Assembly: GCA_001599595.1 (NCBI GenBank)
Contig: BCHH01000001.1
Location: forward strand, 1,683,403-1,747,402
Direction of reading: 5' to 3'
Length of the DNA: 64,000 bases
From: Beverwykella pulmonaria
Taxonomy: Eukaryota; Ascomycota; Dothideomycetes; Pleosporales; Melanommataceae
Made by a program: the position numbers and the translations under genes. Below are positions 44,588 to 55,052 of this stretch, one piece after another. Below the pieces are notes generated by a model that ran no database searches, was not told the DNA's origin, and saw only the letters and a program-made list of their open reading frames with translations. Within the stretch, counting starts at the first letter, position 1; the number at the start of each line of letters is the position of its first letter.

Positions 44588-46136
44588 TTATTCTGAAGGC
44601 GCGGTGGGCGGACTGGGGATCCCATGTTCGTTTTCTTCTGGTTTTCTGCCCCATACCACAAATCTTATCTTGTCAGTATGAACATTCTCCTATGCGGTAG
44701 CACGAGCCAAAGACACTTACATTTTATGGTACGCATGGACGTTGCGATCCGAGAGAGCTTTTCGTACGTGAACCAAGTAGACTTCAATCTCGTCCTTCGT
44801 CCACCCCAAGCCTTTCTGGAAAGGTTGGAGACTAAAGGCTTGCAGGCCATCGAGCAGATTGGTCTCATTGAATCGGCCCAACATCTTCCACTGAGGGTCT
44901 TTGGGCCAAGAGTTGATCGGAAGCTTGAAGACTTCCTCGTGGACGTCTACGAAGCCAGCTTGCTCGTACCACCGTTTCAGCTTATTCCCGATTCGAAGAG
45001 GGCGACCCATGGTCATAGCAGCCCTATCCTGCGTCTGTGTCCATTCGGCGAAGGCATAGTCGGGACTCATGGTTCCGTCGTCGCAATATACTGTGGGCAT
45101 GTACTCCTGGGACTCCATCCAGCCCCCAGGCTTCAGATAGCGGAATGCTTTGGCAATGATTTCCCGAAAGTCCTCGAAACAGCCAAGCAGAATTCGAGTG
45201 TGGATATAGTCCATTGGATCAAGCATCCAGTCCTCTTCGTTCGCGTCGTCGATTACGAACTTGACGTTGTTTGGCACCCTGGGCAAGGTCAGAAACTTGC
45301 GCTGTTCTTCGAGATGGTGGCTATTACCATTCTGGCTGTATGGGTGAGAGATCGGTTCCGGTTACCTAGCGACATGTCAGAGAAGCGCATGAGGAGACTG
45401 GAGATACCCACTTCGGCGCGAGGAAACCTATTGCCTGCCATTGGTCAGCATGAATCGCCCAATGCGTCTCTGCAGTCTACCTACCCATTTCTATCGCCCA
45501 TTTGCCCGTGCCCGTCCCAATGTCTAGTATTTTGCGCGGATCTTTTAGCGGCGCGAAAAAGTTCCTTCCCTTGAATAAAACCTTCAATATCTCGTACTGC
45601 AGGTCTAGCCGCTCGTTCTCGTACTGAAAAACGCTAGTCAGCGAGGGCAGCTCCGGCGGGTGCTCTTGGAACAGGATCTAGGCAATGAGAAGGTGATTGG
45701 ATACCTGGTCGTTGGGGAACATGTACGCTGGGCAGCTGTTAGCACGGAGCTGCAAAGGGTTGAGTCGGTGGAGTCCATCTTACAGCCGGCCTGGTATCTG
45801 TGGTAGGTCCTGCCATTCTCACGCACAAAGTTGAATATACTCTGGTTGACGGACTTGGTGCTCCTAGACGACGGTGAGTGTGTAATTTAGGTTCCTGGGC
45901 TCGAGGGAGACAAACGTGCCACAGCTTTCTAAGCCGTCCGAGGGGTCGGACTACAGTGGGAGTCGGGTTAGCTGAGCTTGAGTCGAGGGCAGTCGGGGTG
46001 CGTAGTCTGGATCGCCTCCACGTACATCAGCCTCGATGATTGAGCGTGGGCTCAGTGCCTCGACCGACGACGCCGGACTCGTGTCGTGCGGCGGCACCGG
46101 AATGGTCAGAGACATGTTGTCGGGAAGATTTGACAT
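44588..46136 (-). CDS. LaeA-like SAM-dependent methyltransferase
   Basis: Class I methyltransferase of the LaeA-like group (nuclear regulators and many uncharacterised relatives). Nine exons: 46136-46026, 45950-45916, 45863-45784, 45727-45705, 45623-45485, 45434-45412, 45365-45328, 45278-44721 and 44663-44588, total 360 aa. Eight introns of 46-81 bp. After splicing the order is VNQSIFNFVRENGRTYHRYQ, MFPNDQYENERLDLQ, the SAM motif ILDIGTGTGKWAIEMGNRFP, AEVTGTDLSPIQPEWVPNNV, YLKPGGWMESQEY, and a C-terminus HKIFVVWGRKPEENEHG. The last intron uses the acceptor GATAAG. The N-terminus is Pro/Ser rich. It is isolated, without a secondary-metabolite cluster, so it may be a paralogue rather than LaeA itself. 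Internal gene structure is firm because each join restores family sequence. Confidence 0.86.
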
Positions 46137-47096
46137 GTCGAGCTGCTCGTGGAGAAGGCGAACCCGGCTGGAAGGTCCGGGGCGGTCAGATGAACGCAGC
46201 CTTGGAACGACTCAGCGGGTTGCATCCTCGCTTCGCGCAAAAGTTCCCGCTTTGCCACGACCCCAACCCCCCAGCACATGAAAACGAACACCATCGCGCC
46301 TTGTCGCGCTGCCGCCTGCCGTCCGCACACGCAAATCACAGGCCTATTCACTCCGTCGGGGCCTCGGCAGCCGGGAGGGCCTCGAATAATGGCGCAAAAA
46401 ATTCCGCCCGCAAGGTCCCATCCGTGTGGTGGCTGCTGACCAGCCCGCCTCGAGGCAGGAGGGATTGGACAACTCTCCTCCATGAACCCTGTGGCTCTCT
46501 TCAACGTGTCTTCAATGTTTGACGGCGCAAGGCCTTGCATCCGGACCGCATCGAGAGGAATCCCCAGTGTTTGGTTCGGAGCCGGAGCGCTTGGCCGTAC
46601 GCGGCATCGCGATCAGCCGGCACCGCAGGCAACGGAACTTAATTGGAAGAGGGCAGCAGCTGGAGAATATGGGCTTGGGAAGCGAGAGCATTCAACAGTA
46701 AGGCACAACCGATCCAAGCAGGAAAGAATTGGGAGCACGTCGATATCTTATAACGCGCTGGATGGAGGCTTACGCGTTGGCAGCTCATGCTTGTTCGGGG
46801 AAGTGTCGGAGAGTGGGGCTTGGGATTTTTGAGAAAGTCAGGTTGGTAGCATCGAAAGACCAAGACACAACGGTGAAAGTCACCTCGATCCGTCTCTGTA
46901 ACGGGTTCACGACTCAATGATTGAACGTCACTCCATTTCAACAAGCAGGCTCCTCTTAGAAGATGATTCCATTTTCCTAAGCACCACCGTTCCGTCCCTT
47001 ACCCATCGTCAAGTCATAACGCATACTGCTGTGCTGGCTGGCATCAGTACCCCGAGCACTTACAGTATGCCATGATCCAGTCGTATCAGCGAATCT
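46137..47096. other. 960-bp intergenic region
   Basis: GC-rich left half (promoter side of the methyltransferase gene), then the 3' flank of the KGG-repeat gene. No convincing gene. Confidence 0.4.
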
Positions 47097-47838
47097 TCAA
47101 CCCTCGTGAGCAGCATGGCCGCCCTGAGCACCGAGCTCCTTTGCCAGCTTGCTGCCCGCCTTGAATGTTCCGTCTGGGTTGCGCTGCGCCTTATGAGCCG
47201 AGTCATTGTAATTATGGGGTGGACACTCACACCACCCTGCTCGCCCTCCTTCTCGAGCTGGTGTTCGTGGGCAACGTGTCCGCCCTTGGCACCGAGTTCC
47301 TGGGCTAGTTTGCTTCCCTCTTTGAAGGTGCCATCCGGATTACGCTTGAGCATGTCAGGACGTGTTTGGACTAGCATGATGAAGAATGAACACTCACGCC
47401 ATCCTTCTCGATCTGGTGCTCGTGAGCAATATGGCCGCCCTTGGCACCGAGTTCTTGAGCTAGGTGTGAGCCCTTTGTGAAGGTCCCATCGGGGTTGCGG
47501 TCGGCTTCAGGCTGAAGATGAGTTAGTCGATGCGTACTGAAGAGTGTGATCACCAAAATACTGCATGTTGCCGCGCCTGAGGAGAACAATAGGGGTGAGA
47601 AGCAGATTCGGACAAGAGTGCCCTGCTCAGCTCTACTGTGTCTGCCAGCAGCACCTTTACTGAGACACCCCTCTCTTGCTCTGCGGACGTGATACCCTGT
47701 ACTATGGGAACTTACTTCAGACTTGGCTTCATTATGGGACGCGTGCCCACCATGGGACGCATGCCCACCCTTGGCCGCAATCTCTCGGAGCTCATCCTTG
47801 GGAAGGTTGGCAAAGTTGTGTGGATTGGAGTCTGCCAT
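47097..47838 (-). CDS. KGG-repeat conidiation/stress protein (Con-10-like)
   Basis: Small hydrophilic protein built of the stress-induced KGG motif found in Neurospora Con-10 and bacterial stress proteins; molecular role unknown, linked to conidia and desiccation in relatives. Exons 47838-47716, 47511-47398, 47344-47231 and 47183-47097 give 145 aa. Exon 1 has NFANLPKDELREIAAKGGHA. Exons 2 and 3 are each exactly 114 bp and encode RNPDGTFTKGSHLAQELGAK-GGH and RNPDGTFKEGSKLAQELGAK-GGH, each ending in a HEHQ-EK linker; exon 4 has a third RNPDGTF...GGHAAHEG and the stop. All introns are phase 0. The first intron is long (204 bp). The 47-bp last intron ends GCGCAG. Divergent from the uracil-DNA glycosylase gene. 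Confidence 0.85.
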
Positions 47839-48363
47839 TTTGTGTGGTATCGAAAGGTAATTGTCACTGGAGGAGTTGCTGAGATGGAATTGAAGTAGAG
47901 CGTTTGGTGTGAGAATAGCATCTCAAGTGAGGAGAGTGCGCATGCTTTTATGTCTTCTCTTGCTGCCCTTCACCTGTGACGTTTTGTTGCGTAGGAAGGT
48001 AAGCACAGCTGTGCCGAGCAAACATCCCGAAAAGGAAAGTTGAGTGCAAATCCCCTATTTCTACCCATCTGATTTGCCATGGCAGTGTCAGAATCCCATC
48101 GCGATGGTGGTGGCTTCCCTGAAACTATGCAACTTGATTGTTGTCCAGGAAGGGCACGAGCTCTTTAGGGCTGACATCATCGCCTCGCGTCGGCGCGTCG
48201 CGCCTCGCCACGAATTTTACGCGGCGCACGTGGATGAAACTGGCTCAAGCGCTGTTCTCGACCCACGGGTGCCTGGAGCTCCGCACATCACCTCCACCAT
48301 AAAGTATCGCGCTCTCCGCTTCTCTCCCACTTTCCATCCCAATCAATTGCACTTTTTGCCACC
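47839..48363. promoter_or_regulatory. Divergent promoter region KGG gene / UNG1
   Basis: A 525-bp region between diverging starts. No gene seen. A GC-rich block with GGCGCGTCGCG-like sequence lies at about 48185-48230. Confidence 0.4.
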
Positions 48364-49377
48364 ATGAGTCTCAAGCGCAAGGCAGCAGAGGTCGCGACCA
48401 ACGCGAAGAAGGCGAAACCCAACGCTAGCATCACCTCGTTCTTCGGTGCTCCCAAGCCCAAGCCAGGAGCTGCATTCGACAAGGAAGCATGGGTGGCCAA
48501 ACTTTCCGACGAACAGAAGGAGCTGCTGAAATTGGAGATCGACACGCTCCACGACAGCTGGCTGCCCCACCTGAAGGATGTCCTGGTGTCGCCCCAATTC
48601 CTCGACCTGAAGCGATTCCTGAAGAGGGAGCTCGCCGGCCCAAAGCCCATATACCCCCCCATGAAGGACGTGTATTCTTGGTGCGTTCAACGCCTTGCAG
48701 CTTCATCATGCAAGTCCATTGCTGACAATTGGGCTCCAGGTCGCGTCACACGCCCCTCGACACCGTCAAGGTGGTCATCACAGGACAAGACCCCTATCAT
48801 GGGCCCAATCAGGCCCACGGGCTCTGCTTCTCAGTTCAGGCCCCAACGCCTGCCCCGCCCTCCCTCAAGAACATCTATACTGCGCTCAAGAAGGACTACC
48901 CAGACTTCCAGGCACCACCCAACCGAGGTGGTCTGTTGATCCCTTGGGCGGAGCGTGGCGTGCTCCTCATCAACACGTGTCTGACGGTTCGACGTGGTGA
49001 AGCCAAGTCGCACGAGAACAAGGGCTGGGAGACGTTGATGCAGAAGGTCATTGATACTGTGTCGAAAACGCGACCTGGGGTTGTATTCCTAGCCTGGGGG
49101 ACCCCCGCAGCCAATCGGGTCAGAGAAGTCAACACGGGGAAGCATCTAGTCTTGAAGAGCGTACATCCGAGCCCGCTCAGTGCCAGCAGAGGATGGGTGA
49201 GTCAAAGGCATCAACATAAACTTGCATCAAGCTAACAGTGCCCAGTTCGACTGCCACCACTTCAAACAGACGAATGACTGGCTGGTGCAGAAATACGGGA
49301 AGGGCTCTGAGATTAATTGGAATTTGACCGATGATCCGGACGACGAACCCGACAACACTGAGGAGGCAGCCACTTGA
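48364..49377 (+). CDS. ung1: Uracil-DNA glycosylase (family 1, UNG)
   Basis: Base-excision repair enzyme that removes uracil from DNA, in nucleus and possibly mitochondria. Exons 48364-48680, 48740-49196 and 49246-49377 give 301 aa. The N-terminus has a basic nuclear-localisation-like stretch (KRKAAEVATNAKKAK) and a PCNA-interacting motif SITSFFG. The water-activating motif is GQDPYHGPNQAHGLCFSV with Asp123; also NTCLTVRRGEAKSHENKGWE and the minor-groove loop HPSPLSASRGW (usually RGF). The C-terminus is acidic (DDPDDEPDNTEEAAT). Both introns are short and each join restores the conserved sequence (VYSWSRHTPLD; SRGWFDCHHF). Confidence 0.95.
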
Positions 49378-49853
49378 GTAGAAGGAGGGTGTTTCGAGGG
49401 CGCCCTGCTGCTACACTGCTTTGACTTCTGTATCTGTCCCGGCGACTTGTGGTTGATTGGTTCGTCATCTACGGGTTCTTTGGTCATAAGCGGCGTTGCT
49501 CAAGAACCCCACCTGTAGTGTTCAATTTGGGTATTTGGTATGGCGTTAGTCTAGGCAAATATGTCCGGGTCTCAATCCGGGTTTAGGAGCTCTAGGTGTT
49601 TGACTTTGGATATTCTCCTTGTTGAAGGGGATTGTAAGGCATCGCAGCCCCATTCTGATTTTAAAAAGATGAGAGGTAGTTAGTTCATGAATAAATCTTT
49701 GGAATGCGATTGCAGACTGCACTTGGACACAACGGCATTGATATATACATTTCCTAATCCGGCATCAAGCTCACGTTAGCGGCATTGAGCATTGACTTCC
49801 AACTTTTTCGACTCTACGCTCATATCCCCGCCACCCCACCACAACGAAGCAAC
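49378..49853. other. Intergenic region UNG1 to RPAP1-like
   Basis: 476 bp in tandem orientation: 3' flank of UNG1 and promoter of the next gene. Nothing else seen. Confidence 0.4.
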
Positions 49854-51260
49854 ATGTCTTTTGCGCGAGGAGAACGCGTCCACTTCGACTTCGACACCGG
49901 GGGTATTGAAAGAGCCGGTCCGGAAGAGCACGAGGCGCCTCCACCAGCATCCACAGCCTTTGTTGGCGACATTCTGGAGCGCGCCCCGTCTGCGGCAAAT
50001 CCACCGACAGCGCCTACGTTCAAAGCGACAGGCAACACCACCGGATTCCCGGCGCACAAGAAGCGCGCGAGTAGGGTGTCTGCGTTTAAGCAGCAACGAG
50101 CTGCGAAACACGAATCATCGTTACCGCATAATGGAGCGGCAATTCGAAGTAACGGAGGGAAGAGCACCGAGGATGACGAGAGGCGGCGCATCGACGAGGA
50201 GAACAGACAGCGGATAGCAGCCATGTCCGCAGAAGAGATCGAGGAAGAGAGGAACGAGCTGATGTCTTCGCTCCCGGCTTCGTTAATCCAGAAGCTTCTC
50301 GGACGCGCGAATCTAGATGATGGGAGCAATGAGCGGGATCTGGGACTGGAGGCACCAGCGCCAACGCCAGCTGCTCCCCTTCCCTTGACTGACCATATCA
50401 AAGCAGAAGCGAAGCCACCGAGTAGCAAGAAAGTTGCATTCGATACCTCTACACCCCAAGCCTCGCAACTCACCCACGAACCTCCACAAACTGTGCCCAC
50501 CGCTTCCGCCACCAAACAAACATCTACAGATGACACAGATCCTACACAAAACCCCGATCTCCTCCCCTCAGCCGCTGTCCACTTCCCCGCCCCTCCCCAA
50601 CCCCCCGACCTCGACCCCAACAGCTCTACCTTCCTCGCCGACCTGCATGAAAAGTACTTCCCCAACCTCCCCTACGACCCCTCGACCCTAACCTGGATGA
50701 CGCCCATCGACCCCGCTGACACAACTTCTCCCTACCACCCCTCACAAACTGCGCTCAACGCCTCAGAACTCCGTTTCGACTTCAACGGCGCGCTGCTCCC
50801 CCCCAGCCGCGCGCGAGAAATCGAAGTAACAAAGGGACTACACCACCATGCGGACGCGCCGGAGGCAGCAGGGTACACACTGCCGGAGCTCGCGAGATTG
50901 AGTAGGAGTGCGGTGGCCGCGCAAAGATGTATGGCGTACCAGACCCTCGGACGGATATTGTATCGACTAGGGAAGGGAGAGTTCGGGGAGGAGCACGCGA
51001 GGACGAAGCCGGAACGGGCACCTGTGCAGGTTGTTAGGAACCCGAATGTTCAGGATGAGGATGAAGGGGAGGATAGTGAGGAGGATGTGGGCAGCGCGAT
51101 GGCGAGGGGGCTGTGGACGTGTGTGGAGGAGGGAAGAGTAGTGGAGACGCTGACCGAGGAGGCGGGGAGGGAGAAGGGTCATCTGACCGCTAAGACGTAT
51201 GCGCAGGAGGCGCTTTGGAACTGGAGGAGGGGTGGCGGCCGAAAGAGGCAGGCTGTTTAG
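49854..51260 (+). CDS. RPAP1/Rba50-like RNA polymerase II assembly factor
   Basis: Acts in cytoplasmic assembly of RNA polymerase II before nuclear import, by analogy with yeast Rba50. Single exon, 468 aa from ATG 49854 (the frame is open upstream only from a TTG). The N-terminal start SFARGERVHFDFD and the RPAP1-N block (about 125-165: RIAAMSAEEIEEERNELM, SSLPASLIQKLLGR) are followed by a Pro/Thr-rich linker. The RPAP1-C block (about 285-335) has HEKYFPNLPYDPSTLTWM and ELRFDFNGALLPP. A helical region with AQRCMAYQTLGRILYRLGKG ends the protein, then an acidic patch DEDEGEDSEEDVG and a WNWRRGGGRKR basic tail. Convergent with tubulin cofactor C. Confidence 0.88.
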   Translation: MSFARGERVHFDFDTGGIERAGPEEHEAPPPASTAFVGDILERAPSAANPPTAPTFKATGNTTGFPAHKKRASRVSAFKQQRAAKHESSLPHNGAAIRSNGGKSTEDDERRRIDEENRQRIAAMSAEEIEEERNELMSSLPASLIQKLLGRANLDDGSNERDLGLEAPAPTPAAPLPLTDHIKAEAKPPSSKKVAFDTSTPQASQLTHEPPQTVPTASATKQTSTDDTDPTQNPDLLPSAAVHFPAPPQPPDLDPNSSTFLADLHEKYFPNLPYDPSTLTWMTPIDPADTTSPYHPSQTALNASELRFDFNGALLPPSRAREIEVTKGLHHHADAPEAAGYTLPELARLSRSAVAAQRCMAYQTLGRILYRLGKGEFGEEHARTKPERAPVQVVRNPNVQDEDEGEDSEEDVGSAMARGLWTCVEEGRVVETLTEEAGREKGHLTAKTYAQEALWNWRRGGGRKRQAV

Positions 51261-51680
51261 AGTGGGGAAGCGGGTGAGCATCGTCGTTGACATTCTTTGG
51301 TTAAACAGGTCGACGATCTTATTGAGCCATTCCACCGAGAAAAGATAGGCTAGGTAGAATCGGTAGCATTTGCATTAGACTGGCGCGACACACCTGAAAG
51401 GCTATTTGGGAGGGGCCGGTGTCTTGAGATAAAGAAGAACGGTACAGTGACTGAGCTGAATGGACAAAGTTTGACCAAACCTCCTATTTGACTGTGCCTC
51501 ATTAGGGTATCTCCTACGTCCATGTTGAACCCTATCCTTATTTCCTCCCCCTCCCCCTTTTCTACTTTCTATTCGCTATTCGGATGGAATGCCACAAATT
51601 CATACATCGATCCAATATTCAGTCAATACTAATACGCCCGAGGATCGCTTCTCTTCTCTGGGCCTACTCTACATGTCTCG
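51261..51680. other. Convergent intergenic region
   Basis: 3' flanks of the RPAP1-like and cofactor C genes. CT-rich tracts at about 51540-51570. No gene seen. Confidence 0.4.
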
Positions 51681-52920
51681 TTACAGCACCATAACCGCTT
51701 TCAAAATATCGTCCAGGCTTATGCTCACTCCTCCAGGCACCACGTCGCGCCAGACCTCCTCTTTGATATATTCGGATGTCGGCAGGAGACTGAAGTGAGG
51801 ACTTGGCTCGGACTTTAGCCATTTGAAGTCGTCGATTTGGTCGTACTGATTGGAGTTGGAGGATATTTCGGGAGTACTCTGTACGCATACCTGTTAGTTG
51901 AATGAAATTTGGAGAGGGGGCAGGAAACCTTTACATATGTTTCAGGAAGACTGGCAAAGCGAATCTCCTCGCAGTCCTCGATAATAGGTCGACTCGAGCA
52001 GTGCAGATACACATCTACGTTCTTAGACCCGTGCATGCGGTATTGGCGACAGGCGGTCACGATCACGCTGTTCTCAACGCCGGTGATGTGTATGGGGCCG
52101 TTGACGCGCCCACATACGACGAGCGAGTTTTTGATGTTCTTAAGTATCAGACCGGCGAAGCCTTCACCGGCGGTAGTGGGTGGTGAGAGGTCGACAACGC
52201 AGTGACGCAGACTCGAGACGGTTCCTAAGCTGGTAGCATGTGAGGCGGATGTGGGTAGGATGATGTGTAGACCGCTGTGGTTCGATATGGTGACGCTACT
52301 CGCGTTGGAGAAGGACGGTTTCCGGATCGCAGAGGCACTCTCGCCATCCTCCTGCTGGATGCCTTGCAGGGTTTGGCTGACTAGGAGGTCTTGCTCTTCC
52401 TTCTCTTCTGTGGGCGAGAGCTTGTCGAGAGGCGTCGGCGCGAATGACGTGGAGTTGGAGGTGTCAGACTGGTAGCCAGGGATGCATAGCTTGTTCTGCT
52501 GTGCCAGCTCGGCGGCGTCGGTCAGGGAGATGGCAGAAGGGTTCTTGCGCGCCGTCTTGAACTGGAATTTCTTGGGTGGGGAGAAGGTGTTGCGGATGCC
52601 TTGCAGCTTCTCGTTGAGGGCTTTGATGGCCTGGCAATTGTGAGTAACCTGCACCATGGAGGACATTGGGGAGGTCTTGCCTCGCCATATGTTCGCTGGT
52701 CGTAGGCGGGGATGTAGCTCGAGGCGTCCTTGACCTCGTGAGACAGACGCTCGATGCCGGCGAGGCAGTGGTCCACGGCATCGTTGCGCTCTCCACCCGA
52801 GAATGAAGTGGTGTTCAGGCATTCCATTTGCTCCTGGAGCGCCGTGACTTCATGCTGGAAGTATCGGAAGAAGCGCTCCTTGAGGCCCACCTCCTGCGGA
52901 GCTGCTGCGACGGTAGCCAT
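51681..52920 (-). CDS. Tubulin-folding cofactor C (TBCC)
   Basis: Component of the tubulin heterodimer assembly complex; stimulates GTP hydrolysis by beta-tubulin with cofactors D and E. Exons 52920-52681, 52630-51935 and 51878-51681 give 377 aa. The N-terminal spectrin-like helical part (KERFFRYFQHEVTALQEQM) is followed by a Ser-rich linker. The C-CAP/TBCC beta-helix has DLSPPTTAGEGFAGLILKNI, GPIHITGVENSVIVTACRQY with the QxR-type finger QYR, and HCSSRPIIEDCEEIRFASLP. The C-terminus is NQYDQIDDFKWLKSEPSPHF. The first intron (52631-52680) starts with GC rather than GT (GAG|GCAAGA) and no GT alternative keeps frame. The second intron may end at 51879 or 12 bp earlier, both in frame. Confidence 0.9.
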
Positions 52921-53822
52921 GATCGGGAGCGTGCTGTGGTTAGAGGGTAGTCACGTCTATGAGATGATATATCGTGTGTGAGACAAGTGTCATGAGTGAA
53001 TTCCTGGCGCGTGAGGTTGAAGATGGCGGTTGGGCAGGTATGTTTCCGGTGTGGGGTAGAGGCGTGGTTTGGTTCCACCGTCCTCTGCGCGGGATGATCG
53101 CATCATCGTGCATCTGGCTCCAGGTCAGACTCGCCCATGGTTCGGTCGCAAGGAGTAAACAGCCGCGCCCTCGTTCGCACAGGTGACCCCTGCTGGTGCA
53201 TCGAGTGCCGACAGTGGCGGTACGCATACGGAGGTTGGCTGCTTGAGCCAGCACTCGAACCAAACTAGTTACCCCGCATTCCGAGGCTGCCCAGGGGTAT
53301 CGCGCGTAGCGAAAAGTAGTGGCGCCTTCAGGGCTACCTTTCCAAGCAGCCGAAGGACGGCCATGCAACAGTTCGCTTCCGGTCCGTCTCCGTACGTTGT
53401 TCCTTGTAAATTTCCTCTGCTGCCCACAAAAGCTAGGAAGGGTACATTGTAAACTAGGGTCTACAAGGTCTGCATAGTCTTAGCCAATACAAGAGGGCAG
53501 CGTTGACATTTTTGATTTTTCTGCCCTCTATCTAAATTCATGTGGCCTGGCAGTGGGAGCAAATTGATGCGCTACCGCGGCCTAACGACCTCATCTGAAA
53601 CCCACCTCATTATGGCTTGATCAGTGAAGGTGCAGTCTTCACTCAAAGAAAAGGCAGCCAACTCACAGTGTTGACGTATGAGAAGAGCCATCGTCTTTTC
53701 GATTCTCTCGATTGGTGACCAAAACCGCAGCCAATATATACACCCGCCAGAGACGGCCCAGAGCACAGAGGCCCGTTATTCTAACCTTTGAACTTGGACA
53801 CCAGGAAGAGCATAGCAGTCCT
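52921..53822. other. 900-bp intergenic region
   Basis: Promoter side of TBCC and 3' flank of the complex I gene. No open frame with likeness. Confidence 0.4.
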
Positions 53823-54562
53823 TCATTTCGTCCCCTGCGCTGCCGCCACGTCAATCCCATACTTCGCCAGTAGCCGCTCGCGTCTCCGCTCTTCGTAGCC
53901 GGGAGCATATATGCCTAGCACGCTTAATACGAGCCTCACGTGCGAGTCGACATAAGACTTACCTCGCCCCTCGCCCAGTTGTTCGATGGTCTCTTGAATC
54001 GGCCGCCGGTACATCTTCTTCAATGCCTCTCGCTCCTCCACCTCGTCGACGTCCTCGGATTGCCTAGCCTTGTAGCCCCTAAAGCCATTGGTGTATTTAA
54101 ATCCGAACATGACAGCAGCCGTGCAAGTGCCCATGCCTAGCATGAAAGGTATGCTCCGTCCTGTGCAACGTCAGCCTCATCCCAGATGCAGGATCCCATT
54201 TGCGAAGAGCGTACTCGCCAATCCTACCGCCGCGCCTCCCGCAAAGCCGCCTATGGCTTCATTGTATGCGTCCTCCTTCGTTCGCAAGTTGGCAGCCGAG
54301 TCTCTCGTGAATTGATAAGCGGCACCCACGCCGGCTGCACCTCAATTAGCTCCGTCCCGGCTCCAGGCCTCAAGATGGACCGCTACAGACCGTATAGGGC
54401 GATGATGTGCCCCGACCGTGTGATGATGCCCATGGCGCCGACATTCTGCTTGCGCAGCGTGTTCTGCACGCCGGCGAAGATGGCGCCGGCAGCCGCCGTC
54501 TGCAGCATCGAGGTGGCGGTGTTGGACAGCGTGTCCTGGGGGGTGTATTCGGTTTCGGCCAT
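53823..54562 (-). CDS. NADH:ubiquinone oxidoreductase 21.3 kDa subunit (NDUFA11/Tim17-like)
   Basis: Accessory membrane-arm subunit of mitochondrial complex I, distantly related to Tim17/22/23. Exons 54562-54391, 54340-54215, 54160-53963 and 53914-53823 give 195 aa, right for a 21 kDa protein. MAETEYTPQDTLSNTATS leads into hydrophobic AAGAIFAGVQNTL and RKQNVGAMGIITRSGHIIALY; exon 2 has AAYQFTRDSAANLRTKEDAY and IGGFAGGAAVGL; exon 3 has FMLGMGTCTAAVMFGF and an acidic/basic helix. The last intron is 48 bp, in frame and stop-free, so unspliced reading gives 16 extra residues; its GTAAGT donor argues for splicing, giving GEGRG-IYAPGYEERRRERL. Divergent from the Ubp2-like gene. Confidence 0.85.
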
Positions 54563-55052
54563 GGCGGGCAGAATGAAGGGCGGGGCGCTGCTGGAGCTCA
54601 ATGGGACGTTGAAAGCTTGATATCCGCTGATGAGGTTGTCCTGCCGCACAGCCGCTAGCCCTAGACGGGCAAGGTTTCTGCCACCGCCCTAGGCCACAAG
54701 CACAGCACTTGAACACATTAATCTCCACGGCTCCCACCCCCAAGCTGGCACTGCGTCCCATATTGCTTTGCTATTACTTCTAGAACCTGCTTTGCCTGCC
54801 GTTTGTCACCCGGAGCAAGCCGCGCGTCCAACGACGGCTGACCCGCGTGTGCGTGGCGTCCCATAAGTTTCCTGGGCTGCCGCCTGTAATGCTCCTCCGT
54901 CCGCACGTCACCGCCGTCTGCTAGACTGTTTGTTGCTCGACCTCCCCATATTTTACTCTCCATCCCTCTCGATCCGCCATCTATACTCGACGTTGCAGCT
55001 CCGTACCTACTTCTGCGCTCGCTAGCATTCCGGGTGCCTCCCCGCGCCGGAA
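54563..55052. promoter_or_regulatory. Divergent promoter region complex I subunit / Ubp2-like
   Basis: 490 bp between two diverging starts. No gene seen. Confidence 0.4.

Noticed and set aside
44624..45574. 316-codon plus-strand frame
   Set aside because: Antisense of the methyltransferase exons, which carry conserved motifs.
49820..50665. 281-codon minus-strand frame
   Set aside because: Antisense of the RPAP1-like gene; the plus frame has the conserved blocks.
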